This document shows positions 43,905 to 51,836 of a stretch of 64,000 nucleotides of DNA, in pieces. The notes beneath the pieces are model-generated. The model saw only the letters and a list, made by a program, of their open reading frames with translations. It ran no database searches and had not been told where the DNA came from. The DNA comes from Segetibacter sp. 3557_3 (GTDB lineage Bacteria > Bacteroidota > Bacteroidia > Chitinophagales > Chitinophagaceae), in assembly GCF_004354985.1 (NCBI RefSeq), contig NZ_SMSK01000007.1, positions 186,001 through 250,000 of the forward strand. The letters are read 5' to 3'. Positions within the stretch are counted from its first letter, which is position 1. Every line of letters starts with the position of its first letter. The position numbers were made by a program, and so were the translations under genes.

Positions 43905-44087
43905 TCAGTTGCCTTCAGGCATGTACTTTTTTTTGGGGACCAACGATAGTGCTTTGGGCAACATCGTTGTGTCACTCACTTCTACTTTTTGTTCATTTTG
44001 CATCCGGGCTGCTGCAATAGTAAAAACCCCACCCTTGCTGAAAGAATACCAATGTGCGATCGGTAAAACCTCTGCATTAGTATACAT
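43905..44087 (-). CDS. Doubtful small ORF between cysJ and cysI
   Basis: A 60-codon frame whose ATG overlaps the end of cysJ by 11 bases. The first half (MYTNAEVLPIAHWYSFSKGG) resembles no family I know; the second half is the translation of a dispersed repeat copy (43926-43985). It is either a small gene extended by repeat insertion or a chance frame. Spacing to cysI (10 bases) would permit coupling. Confidence 0.25.
   Translation of the reverse strand: MYTNAEVLPIAHWYSFSKGGVFTIAAARMQNEQKVEVSDTTMLPKALSLVPKKKYMPEGN
43926..43985 (-). repeat. Dispersed repeat, short form (reverse orientation)
   Basis: On the minus strand: GTGAGTGACACAACGATGTT, then GCCCAAAGC, a variable stretch, then TGGTCCCCAAAAAAAAG. 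It belongs to the GAGTGACACAAC type seen at 28163-28224 and 50262-50325. It lies in the short space between cysJ and cysI and would be carried on their mRNA. Confidence 0.6.
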
Positions 44088-45786
44088 CCTTCGAATACCT
44101 TGCTTCTTCTTTCAGCTGGTTAAAGTATTCTTTAGCTTCATCTTTTGATTTCTGCCCATGTAATTCAATGATCTCGAGTAAGGCATTTTCAACCCAAACA
44201 CTCATTGGATCTTTTTGTCCGCACACGTACAGGTAAGCGCCCGACTGCAACCATTCGTATAGTTGTGCCCCATGCTGCAACATCCTATGGTGCACATATA
44301 ACCTTTCCGCCTGGTCATGCGAAAAAGCGACGTTTACCTGGTTCAGCACGCCAATGTCTACCCAGTTCTGAATTTCAGTTTGGTAAAGGAAGTCTGTAGC
44401 AAATTGTTGTTCACCAAAGAAGAGCCAGTTTTTTCCCGACGCGCCTTTTGCATCCCGTTCTGCAAGGAAAGATCTGAACGCCGCAATACCGGTACCAGGT
44501 CCAACCATTATCACGTCTTTATCATCTGCAGGCAACCTGAAGCGCTTGTTTTTCTGGACAAAAAATTTCACTTCCGCACCAGCCTCCATATCACCGAGAT
44601 AGGTGGAGCATAAGCCATAACGTTCTTCACCATCCAGGTGAAACTCGTCCTTTTCAACGGTAAGATGTACTTCTCCACTGTGTGCCTCTGGCGAACTGGC
44701 TACGGTATACAGTCGTGGCGCAATAGGGTTCAATAATGCAAGCGCCTCTTCAAATTGGTTTGCATCTTTTACGGGGTAAATTCTTAGCAGATCAAGCAGG
44801 TCAATTTTACCATCAGGAATTTGTTGTCCCACAAGTGCCGCATACTTTTTAACTACCGAGGGCGCAAGGTAAACGATGTTCACCCGCTTCTTTAACAGGT
44901 CAAATACCGTGAACCACTCGTCGCGGTATTCCACTTCTTTATTACGGCCTATACCGGTCACGGATATTATAGACTCAACGGTAGCATTCTGGTTTTCGGG
45001 AACAATACCAATTGAATCACCCGGCTCATATTCGGTTTCATCTACCGACATCTCGATATGGTAAGTTTCCTTTGCTGAACCCCGGTCATTGAGGTTGATG
45101 TTGGCCAGGACAGTTCCGGAATAAATCTTTTTTGTATTCAACTTCTTTGCGACCAGTACTTCCGACGCAACAACAACAGGGGCCGTCTTTGTTTCAGGTG
45201 CAGGGTTGCTGAGTTGCTTCAGTACATTGTCGAACCAATCACTGGCTTCCTGGTCAAACTCCAGATCGCATTTCTGGAGCGGGCTAATGCGGTTACCGCC
45301 AAGTTTGTTCAATTGCTCATCAATATCTTCACCGGTTTTGCAAAATAGCGGGTATGATGTATCGCCCAATGCGAGCACCCCATATTTTAATTTCTCGAAC
45401 CGGAAGCCATTATTATAAAGGTGATCGTAGAATTTCTTTGCCGCAGCTGGTGGTTCACCGTCGCCATGGGTACTTACAACAGTCAAAAAATATTCTTCTT
45501 TTTGCAGGTCGTTTAACCGGTATTGGTCAAGGCTTACCAGCTTTACATTGATCCCGTTTTTCTTGGCTTTTGATGCAAAGTCGGTTGCAATCTTTTTTGA
45601 GTTGCCCGTTTCTGTGCCATAGGTAATCGTGATCTTATTTACACCCGGTTTAGCTACTGCTGCCGCGGGTTGAACATTGCGTTGTGCAACAACACCGTTA
45701 AGGTATCCGTTAACCCATAACACCTCATCAGCGGATAAGGTGGTTAGGAAATCCTGGAATATTTTGAGTTTACTTTCTGTAAGCAT
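44077..45786 (-). CDS. cysJ: Sulfite reductase flavoprotein subunit
   Basis: A 569-residue diflavin reductase from the ATG at 45786 (an earlier GTG at 45810 is less likely). Order of domains: short N-terminal helix region, flavodoxin-like FMN domain (about 50-195; TYGTETGNSKKIA, VSTHGDGEPPAAAKKF, LALGDTSYPLFCKTGEDID), FAD domain (about 225-420; RLYTVASSPEAHSGEVHLTV, RYGLCSTYLGDM), and NADPH domain (about 430-569; VMVGPGTGIAAFRSFL, LFFGEQQFATDFLYQ, YLYVCGQKDPM, C-terminal SKDVY). It passes electrons from NADPH to CysI. It sits 51 bp after the SUMT gene on the same strand. Confidence 0.94.
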   Translation of the reverse strand: MLTESKLKIFQDFLTTLSADEVLWVNGYLNGVVAQRNVQPAAAVAKPGVNKITITYGTETGNSKKIATDFASKAKKNGINVKLVSLDQYRLNDLQKEEYFLTVVSTHGDGEPPAAAKKFYDHLYNNGFRFEKLKYGVLALGDTSYPLFCKTGEDIDEQLNKLGGNRISPLQKCDLEFDQEASDWFDNVLKQLSNPAPETKTAPVVVASEVLVAKKLNTKKIYSGTVLANINLNDRGSAKETYHIEMSVDETEYEPGDSIGIVPENQNATVESIISVTGIGRNKEVEYRDEWFTVFDLLKKRVNIVYLAPSVVKKYAALVGQQIPDGKIDLLDLLRIYPVKDANQFEEALALLNPIAPRLYTVASSPEAHSGEVHLTVEKDEFHLDGEERYGLCSTYLGDMEAGAEVKFFVQKNKRFRLPADDKDVIMVGPGTGIAAFRSFLAERDAKGASGKNWLFFGEQQFATDFLYQTEIQNWVDIGVLNQVNVAFSHDQAERLYVHHRMLQHGAQLYEWLQSGAYLYVCGQKDPMSVWVENALLEIIELHGQKSKDEAKEYFNQLKEEARYSKDVY

Positions 45787-45837
45787 CTTGCTTTGTTTTA
45801 TGTTAAGCACAACGTTTAACCTTGCCGGATTACGGCC

Positions 45838-46665
45838 TTATGCGCTCAACTTAACCTGTTCAATCACCTGGTCAACGGGTTTAAAATAATTATCATCACC
45901 AGCCCGTGTATCAAGCCAGTTAAACTGTTCATGCAGTGCTACAACCTTTCCAATGATTACCAGGGATGGTGAAACATACGACTTGTTATTACCAGTCGTG
46001 TACTCGTGAATAGGCCAGGTATGAACGTTTTGAAATGGTGTGGTCGCCTGTTCAATAACTGCGAGCATAACATCGCGTGCTATACCATTTGCAACCAGGT
46101 TCTTTACGATTGTGTCCAGGGTTTCGGACGACATATAAAATACAAGTGTATCGTTTGTAGCTGCAAGTTCCTGCCAGTAGCTGTTGGCAAGTTGGTTCGA
46201 CTTATAACAGGTCAGAAACCGGACTGCAGTAGAGTAACCCCTTGCTGTTAAAGGTATGCCCGCCATTGCAGCTGCCCCGGAAGCTGCTGTAATCCCCGGA
46301 ACGATCTCGTATGCAATATTGTTTTCGACCAATATTTGCAACTCATCCAGGATGTTTGAAAAAAACGATACGTCGCCACCTTTAAGCCGCACCACCAATT
46401 TGTCTTGCCGGGCGTAAAACACCAACAACTCGTTAATGGTATCTTGCGGGGTAGATCGTTCCTGACCAGACTGTTTACCTACATATATAATTTCCGCATT
46501 CGGCTTAACATGGGCGCTTAAAATATCTTCGCTCACCAGCCTGTCGGTTAATACTACGTCAGCTTGTTGAAGGTAGCGTACCGTCTTAAGCGTAATCAGT
46601 TCAGGATCACCCGGACCAGCTCCTGCAAGTATTACTTTGCCTCTATGTGTAAGTTTTCCTGTCAT
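45838..46665 (-). CDS. cobA: Uroporphyrinogen-III C-methyltransferase
   Basis: A 275-residue SUMT that adds two methyl groups from S-adenosylmethionine to uroporphyrinogen III, giving precorrin-2 for siroheme. Blocks seen: GKVILAGAGPGDPELITLK, ADVVLTDRLVSEDIL, VRLKGGDVSFFSNILDEL (the usual GGDPFVFGRG loop is changed here), YEIVPGITAASGAAAMAGIP and GYSTAVRFLTCYK. In the operon it supplies the substrate for the precorrin-2 dehydrogenase domain encoded at 35682, so the CysG activities are split between two genes. It is 30 bases from cysN. Confidence 0.93.
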   Translation of the reverse strand: MTGKLTHRGKVILAGAGPGDPELITLKTVRYLQQADVVLTDRLVSEDILSAHVKPNAEIIYVGKQSGQERSTPQDTINELLVFYARQDKLVVRLKGGDVSFFSNILDELQILVENNIAYEIVPGITAASGAAAMAGIPLTARGYSTAVRFLTCYKSNQLANSYWQELAATNDTLVFYMSSETLDTIVKNLVANGIARDVMLAVIEQATTPFQNVHTWPIHEYTTGNNKSYVSPSLVIIGKVVALHEQFNWLDTRAGDDNYFKPVDQVIEQVKLSA

Positions 46666-46695
46666 AGACTACCGGATAAAAAGTGTATCAGAGTA

Positions 46696-47937
46696 TTATT
46701 GGATCATGCATGCGCCCACCGTGACGCAACTGGTTTCATCAATCAATATGGCACCACCATTATCACGCAACCTGTTGTACGAATCAAAGGCTACCGGTGA
46801 GGCTGTTTTAATGGTAGCCCTGATGATGTCGTTTAGTTCTGCTCTTTCCGGTGCAGGTTCTTGTTGCAGTGTATTCACATCAAGCTTGTAGGCAATCTCG
46901 CGCACCACTGCACGCACCACCCGGCTGTTGATCTGGAACAGGTATTTGTTGCCGGGAACCAAGGGTTTATTGCCCATCCAGCATAGGAGCACCTCAAATT
47001 CCTGTTCGGTATTTGGCTGATTATCTCTCCTGACGATAAGATCACCACGACTCACATCAACGTCATCTTCCAGGTGCAACACCACGCTTTGCAGGGCAAA
47101 CGCCTCATCTGTTTCCTTACCACCAATTTCAATCGATGATATGGTACTTTCTATACCGGAAGGCTGTATTACAACCTTGTCGCCTTTGCGATAAACTCCG
47201 CTGATTACTTTACCGGCATAACCCCGGTAATCGTGCAGTTCGGCTACCTGTGGACGGATAACATACTGTACCGAAAACCGTGGATCGGTAAGGTTTACGT
47301 CGTTTTCGACCTCGATATTTTCGAGGTAGTGCAATAAGGACTCGCCCTCGTACCACGGGAAGTTGGGTGAAACCTCAACAATGTTATCGCCATTCAAGGC
47401 GCTAATTGGTATATACTTTACGTCTTTTAAATTGAGCGACTTTGCCACTTCCTGGTAGTCTCCAACAATCTGGTTGTAAACTTCTTCGGAGTAACCAACA
47501 AGGTCCATTTTGTTGATTGCAACAACGATATGTGGAATGTTCAGCAGGGATGCGATAATCGAGTGCCTGCGGGTTTGTTCTACTACCCCATTGCGGGCGT
47601 CCACAAGAATGATCGCAAGTTCTGAATTTGAAGCACCGGTAACCATATTACGGGTGTACTGAATATGCCCAGGTGCATCGGCAATTATAAATTTTCGTTT
47701 TGGCGTGGAGAAGTACTTGTAAGCAACGTCAATCGTTATCCCCTGCTCCCGCTCGGCACGAAGACCATCAGTTAACAAGGCCAGGTCAATCTCCCCAAGG
47801 TCTTTGTTTTTACTTTGTTTCTCAATGGCTTCAAGTTGGTCAATTAGTATGGATTTGCTGTCGTATAACAAACGACCAATGAGGGTACTTTTTCCATCAT
47901 CAACACTACCAGCGGTTATAAATCGTAAAATGTCCAT
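46696..47937 (-). CDS. cysN: Sulfate adenylyltransferase subunit 1 (GTPase)
   Basis: A 413-residue EF-Tu-like GTPase that drives ATP sulfurylase. G1 is AGSVDDGKSTLIGRLLYD (residues 9-26), G3 IIADAPGHIQYTRN, G4 VAINKMDLVGY, and the later beta barrels include FSVQYVIRPQVAELHDYRGY and CWMGNKPLVPGNKYLFQI. It has the CysN length and no CysC (APS kinase) extension, and no separate cysC appears nearby. The partner is CysD, encoded 86 bp upstream. Confidence 0.95.
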   Translation of the reverse strand: MDILRFITAGSVDDGKSTLIGRLLYDSKSILIDQLEAIEKQSKNKDLGEIDLALLTDGLRAEREQGITIDVAYKYFSTPKRKFIIADAPGHIQYTRNMVTGASNSELAIILVDARNGVVEQTRRHSIIASLLNIPHIVVAINKMDLVGYSEEVYNQIVGDYQEVAKSLNLKDVKYIPISALNGDNIVEVSPNFPWYEGESLLHYLENIEVENDVNLTDPRFSVQYVIRPQVAELHDYRGYAGKVISGVYRKGDKVVIQPSGIESTISSIEIGGKETDEAFALQSVVLHLEDDVDVSRGDLIVRRDNQPNTEQEFEVLLCWMGNKPLVPGNKYLFQINSRVVRAVVREIAYKLDVNTLQQEPAPERAELNDIIRATIKTASPVAFDSYNRLRDNGGAILIDETSCVTVGACMIQ

Positions 47938-48023
47938 GCCTTTCTCTACAGGTATTTTAAAGATTAACGAGGTCGTGCCTTCGACCTGGTTTCGAATAAG
48001 GTTCTTGTCAGCAGGTAATAGGG

Positions 48024-48932
48024 TTAAAAGTAGCCGCTCTTTTTGCGGTCTTCCATTGCAGCCTCCGACACCCGGTCGTCGATCCTCGTTTCACCACGCT
48101 CACTTGTTTTTGTGGCGATAATTTCGTTGATGATGTCGTCGATTGCTGTGGCATCTGACTCCACTGCTGCAGTACAGGTCATGTCGCCTACGGTACGGTA
48201 ACGAACCTTTTTCTTCAGTACAACATCCCCCGGGTCTAATTTAATAAAGTCTGAAATTGCTACGAGCTGTCCCTCATGCTGAAGCACCTCCCGTTCGTGT
48301 GCAAAATAGATTGAAGGGAGTTCAATTTGCTCGCGGCGGATATAGTTCCATACATCCAGTTCGGTCCAGTTGCTGATGGGAAAAGCGCGTACGTTTTCGC
48401 CTTTATGAATTTTTCCGTTATAGGTGTTCCAGAGTTCGGGCCGTTGCAGCTTAGGGTTCCACTGACCAAATTCGTCGCGAACAGAAAATATCCGCTCTTT
48501 TGCCCGGGCTTTTTCTTCATCACGGCGGGCGCCGCCTATGAGGGCGTCAAATTTAAACTCTTCGATCAGGTCGAGCAGGGTATAAGTTTGGAGGGCATTG
48601 CGACTGGCAAACTTTCCTTTTTGTTCGGTCAGGCTCTTTTCGCGAATGGTATCTTCTACTTTTCGCACGATCAGCTTTTCACCAATCTGTTCAACGAGTT
48701 CATCACGAAAGTCAAGGGCCTCGGGAAAGTTATGGCCGGTGTCGATGTGTACCAAAGGGAAAGGAAACTTTCCGGGTCTGAATGCTTTTAAGGCAAGGTG
48801 TACAAGGGTAATTGAGTCCTTACCACCTGAAAACAACAAAGCGGGACGCTCAAACTGGCCCGCAACCTCACGCATGATGTGAATGGCTTCTGACTCCAGT
48901 TGTCCCAGGTAATCTAAATGGTATTTACTCAT
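48024..48932 (-). CDS. cysD: Sulfate adenylyltransferase subunit 2
   Basis: A 302-residue PP-loop ATP pyrophosphatase that makes adenosine 5'-phosphosulfate from sulfate and ATP with CysN. The PP-loop is ALLFSGGKDSITLVHLALKA (SGGKDS); other blocks are PFPLVHIDTGHNFPEALDFRD, FDALIGGARRDEEKARAKER, FPISNWTELDVWNYIRRE and YRTVGDMTCTAAVESDA. It follows cysH by 17 bases in the leftward operon. Confidence 0.95.
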   Translation of the reverse strand: MSKYHLDYLGQLESEAIHIMREVAGQFERPALLFSGGKDSITLVHLALKAFRPGKFPFPLVHIDTGHNFPEALDFRDELVEQIGEKLIVRKVEDTIREKSLTEQKGKFASRNALQTYTLLDLIEEFKFDALIGGARRDEEKARAKERIFSVRDEFGQWNPKLQRPELWNTYNGKIHKGENVRAFPISNWTELDVWNYIRREQIELPSIYFAHEREVLQHEGQLVAISDFIKLDPGDVVLKKKVRYRTVGDMTCTAAVESDATAIDDIINEIIATKTSERGETRIDDRVSEAAMEDRKKSGYF

Positions 48933-48949
48933 TTCCTTATCTATTTATA

Positions 48950-49672
48950 TTAATCCACAACGTGAACGTGCAGCCCACACTCTTTTTTTTCGGTGTCTTC
49001 CCACCACCACCGTCCTGCCCTAAAGTCTTCACCTGGCCGAACAGCACGAGTACATGGGGCACAGCCGATACTAACAAATCCTTTGTCGTGCAATGGATTA
49101 TATGGGATGTTGTGTTTGCGGATATATTCCTTTACTTCTTCAGTTGACCAGTGGAGAATAGGGTGGTATTTCAACACGTTGTTGCCTTCATCCCACTCCA
49201 CCTGTGGCATTTCGTGGCGCGAGGTTGAGTGCTCGGCCCTGAGCCCGGTAATCCAGACAGCCTGTTCATTTAACGCCCTTTTTAACGGCTCAACCTTCCG
49301 GATGTAACAACAAGACTTCCGGTTTTCCACCGACTCGTAAAATGAATTGGGGCCGTTTGTACCAACAAAAGTTTCAATGAGGTCGTGATCGGGATAATAT
49401 GGTTTCACCCGGGTATTGTAACGTTCATTGGTAGCGCTCCAAACCGAATATGTCTCGGGAAAGAGCCTGCCCGTATCCAGGGTAAATATGCTGATAGGAA
49501 GTTTGTTCGACAGGATGATGTGGGTGATTGCCTGGTCCTCGAAGCTAAAGCTTGTTGAAAAAGTAACCCGGCCGGGATAACGACTGCTCAGATCGAAAAG
49601 TACCTCTTCAATGGATAAGCTGGCTACCCGCTGCTGAATCTCTGTTAAATAATCAGGGTGTGTAAGAAGCAT
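48950..49672 (-). CDS. cysH: Assimilatory adenylylsulfate (APS) reductase, CysH family
   Basis: A 240-residue CysH family enzyme that reduces APS (or PAPS) to sulfite using thioredoxin. Cys121-Cys122 in RKSCCYIRKVEPL and Cys204/Cys207 in SIGCAPCTRA are the four ligands of the 4Fe-4S cluster present in APS-type reductases and absent from the enterobacterial PAPS type; the catalytic cysteine is in KKECGLHVH (Cys232). With no APS kinase in the window, direct APS reduction is the likely route. First gene of the sulfate operon; the promoter should lie in 49673-49900, where a GTCTAC half-site is found at 49868-49873. Confidence 0.93.
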   Translation of the reverse strand: MLLTHPDYLTEIQQRVASLSIEEVLFDLSSRYPGRVTFSTSFSFEDQAITHIILSNKLPISIFTLDTGRLFPETYSVWSATNERYNTRVKPYYPDHDLIETFVGTNGPNSFYESVENRKSCCYIRKVEPLKRALNEQAVWITGLRAEHSTSRHEMPQVEWDEGNNVLKYHPILHWSTEEVKEYIRKHNIPYNPLHDKGFVSIGCAPCTRAVRPGEDFRAGRWWWEDTEKKECGLHVHVVD

Positions 49673-50019
49673 CTTATTGAAAATGTGCCTGTTAAAGCGT
49701 TTAGGTCAAAAAAATGGCGGGCAAGGTTCGTGTTTCCGGCTTTGAAACGACAACAAAAAGCATTGTTGTAACAGGCGATCAAACAATTAAAACATGCACG
49801 AACTACATGCCTTAAGCTCATTTCAATAGCGAAGATATATTATGGAACCGAAAAAACGGGGAATAGTCTACAGAATTAATAGGATTTTAAAAGTTCCCTG
49901 AACTTGTAGGCATTTTTCGACAATTTCTGAATAACCCGTCTTTTGCGGTAGCTTTTATCAGGTTTTCGAATGAAAAGCCAAGAAGCATCATGTAAGACTG
50001 CAGAGAAGAAATTATTTAA
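49673..50019. other. Upstream region of the cys operon
   Basis: About 350 bases without a gene. On the minus strand TATCTTCG (about 49836-49829) resembles a -7 element with one mismatch. Further upstream, GTCTACAGAATTAATAGG (49868-49885 on the plus strand) shares the GTCTAC arm and AATTA centre with the candidate operator at 41468, but its second arm is poor. Confidence 0.4.
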
Positions 50020-50047
50020 AAAAGAAAAAACCCCTTTCGGGGTTTAA
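50020..50047 (-). terminator. Terminator of tRNA-Ala
   Basis: On the minus strand AAACCCC-GAAA-GGGGTTT forms a perfect hairpin with a stable GAAA loop and is followed by a T-rich run. It lies a few bases downstream of the tRNA-Ala 3' end. Confidence 0.85.
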
Positions 50048-50052
50048 AACTG

Positions 50053-50126
50053 TGGAGATTACCGGAGTCGAACCGGTGACCTTTTGCATGCCATGCAAAC
50101 GCTCTAGCCAGCTGAGCTAAACCCCC
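50053..50126 (-). tRNA. tRNA-Ala (anticodon GGC)
   Basis: A 74-nt cloverleaf on the minus strand. The acceptor stem GGGGGTT/AATCTCC contains the G3-U70 pair that marks alanine tRNAs; the anticodon stem is TTTGC/GCAAA with loop ATGGCAT (GGC); T-stem CCGG-containing arm with TTCGACT loop; discriminator A. CCA is not encoded. A terminator follows at 50020-50047. Confidence 0.95.
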
Positions 50127-50261
50127 ATTTAAGCGACGCAAATGTATTGGTTGAGCTTCGTGCCAGCAAAAAAATCTTTGCCGGCCTGCGGGGGCGAGCC
50201 CCATCTTCCTGATTGCAACCAATTAATCCCATATGGTGGAGGTTTTGCCGCCCAAGGATTT

Positions 50262-50325
50262 AGGGTACAAGTGAGTGACACAACAAAAGATCAATCAAGG
50301 TACCAATGCTGGTCACCAAAAGTCT
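50262..50325 (+). repeat. Dispersed repeat, short form
   Basis: GGGTACAAGTGAGTGACACA, then ACAAAAGATCAATCAAGG, TACC, and TGCTGGTCACCAAAA. The AAAGATCAATCAA part also occurs (as AAAGATCAACCAA) in the copy at 63472-63545, tying the two sequence types together. It lies between tRNA-Ala and the end of gltA. Confidence 0.6.
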
Positions 50326-50364
50326 CTAATCTTAGCACATCCTGATCCGACGAGTGCGTCTTTA

Positions 50365-51690
50365 TTAACCTTCCCATATTTCGCCTTTACCCTCGAGCCA
50401 TTGTTTAACCAGTTCGGTTGTAACACTTTTTGGGCGCTCCAGTGGAAATCCAAGCGCACGATCCCAGCACAAGCTGGCAAGTACGCCAAGGGCGCGGCTA
50501 ACACCGAAAAGGACGGTATAAAACTCATATTCAACCAGGCCGTAGTGCACAAGCAGCGCGCCGCTGTGTGCATCCACATTAGGCCATGGATTTTTTACTT
50601 TGCCCAGGGACTGTAAGATCGGCGGAACGGTTTCATAAATGTTCCAGACGGTTTGCACCAGCGGATCGTTGGGCATATGTTTCTTTCCAAATTCCATTTG
50701 GGCGGTAAACCGAGGGTCGGTTTTACGTAAAACCGCGTGCCCATATCCAGGAACCACTTTACCCTCAGAAAGCGTTTTGCGAACATATTCAGCAATCTGA
50801 TCGGCAGATGGACTCTCGGTTCCGAGCTGCTCGCGCATTTCGAATATCCACTTGATCACTTCCTGGTTAGCCAATCCGTGAAGCGGGCCGGCAAGACCGT
50901 TCATGCCGGCAGCAAAACTTTGGTAAGCATCACTAAGTGCAGAACCAACCAGGTGGGTGGTATGAGCGCTTACGTTTCCGCCTTCGTGGTCGGCGTGTAT
51001 GGTCATGTACAAACGCATCAGCTCGTGAAAGCTTTCGTCGTTGTAGCCCATCATATGGGCGAGGTTTCCGCTCCAGTCGAGCAGGCCGTTGGGCTGAATG
51101 TGTTGGTTCTTTTTATATTTCCGGCGGTAGATGTAGGCGGCAACCCTGGGTAATCTTGCGATCAGGTCCATGGCATCGTCGAACATTACGTCCCAATAAT
51201 CTTTTTTGTTCATGCCTTCTGCATAGGCACGGGCAAACCGGCTTTCCGTTTGCAGGGCCATGATGCCCACGACAAACATGGTCATCGGGTGGGTATCAAG
51301 CGGTAAGGCGTCGATTGTAGAAAAAACGTGGTTGGGTACATGGCTTTTACGCTGCCACACGTTGGTAATATGGTTTACATCCTCTTCGTTGGGTAACTCT
51401 CCGATGAGCATCAGGTAGAACAGCCCTTCGGGTAATGGCTCGCTGCCTCCTGAAGATTTTGGAAGTTTTTCACGTAGCTCGGGAATGGTATAACCCCGGA
51501 AACGAATACCTTCCTGTGCGTCTAAGAGGCTCGTTTCAGATACGAGCCCGGTGATACCCCGCATTCCCTGGTAAGCCTGTGCCAGGGTAACTTCACCAAT
51601 CTTTTTCTTGCCGTGTTCCTTAAGTAACTCTTTCAATTCCGCATTTGCCACATCCGCTTTTTCTTTAAACCGATCTTTTAGTATACCCAT
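50365..51690 (-). CDS. gltA: Citrate synthase, eukaryote-type
   Basis: A 441-residue citrate synthase from the ATG at 51690 (MGILKDRFKEKADVANAEL). It condenses acetyl-CoA with oxaloacetate at the start of the citric-acid cycle. The sequence follows the mitochondrial form: YQGMRGITGLVSETSLLDAQ, EGIRFRGYTIPE, HADHEGGNVSAHTTHLVGSA, SFAAGMNGLAGPLHGLANQE with the first catalytic His, KVVPGYGHAVLRKTDPRF with the second, and NPWPNVDAHSGALLVHYGL with the catalytic Asp. The NADH-sensitive hexameric type of enterobacteria lacks these stretches. Single gene, convergent with nothing, downstream of the lptF/G gene. Confidence 0.95.
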   Translation of the reverse strand: MGILKDRFKEKADVANAELKELLKEHGKKKIGEVTLAQAYQGMRGITGLVSETSLLDAQEGIRFRGYTIPELREKLPKSSGGSEPLPEGLFYLMLIGELPNEEDVNHITNVWQRKSHVPNHVFSTIDALPLDTHPMTMFVVGIMALQTESRFARAYAEGMNKKDYWDVMFDDAMDLIARLPRVAAYIYRRKYKKNQHIQPNGLLDWSGNLAHMMGYNDESFHELMRLYMTIHADHEGGNVSAHTTHLVGSALSDAYQSFAAGMNGLAGPLHGLANQEVIKWIFEMREQLGTESPSADQIAEYVRKTLSEGKVVPGYGHAVLRKTDPRFTAQMEFGKKHMPNDPLVQTVWNIYETVPPILQSLGKVKNPWPNVDAHSGALLVHYGLVEYEFYTVLFGVSRALGVLASLCWDRALGFPLERPKSVTTELVKQWLEGKGEIWEG

Positions 51691-51836
51691 GACAAGACAT
51701 GTTTTTTGTGTTAAATGATGAAATCTCGACGCTTCACAAAGCAGTTTGGAAGGGTCGGCAGGAAGATGGCTAAGGTAAAACAACTTGCATACAGAAAAAA
51801 ATAATGTGCGGTATACAAGCGATTTATGAAGCGGGA

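Noticed and set aside
43895-43975. N-terminal extension of cysI
   Set aside because: It runs through a dispersed repeat; the ATG at 43894 gives the usual CysI start.
46826-46838. ATGTCGTTTAGTT matching the end of the dispersed repeat
   Set aside because: It lies within the cysN coding frame, and none of the other repeat blocks is near it, so it is chance.
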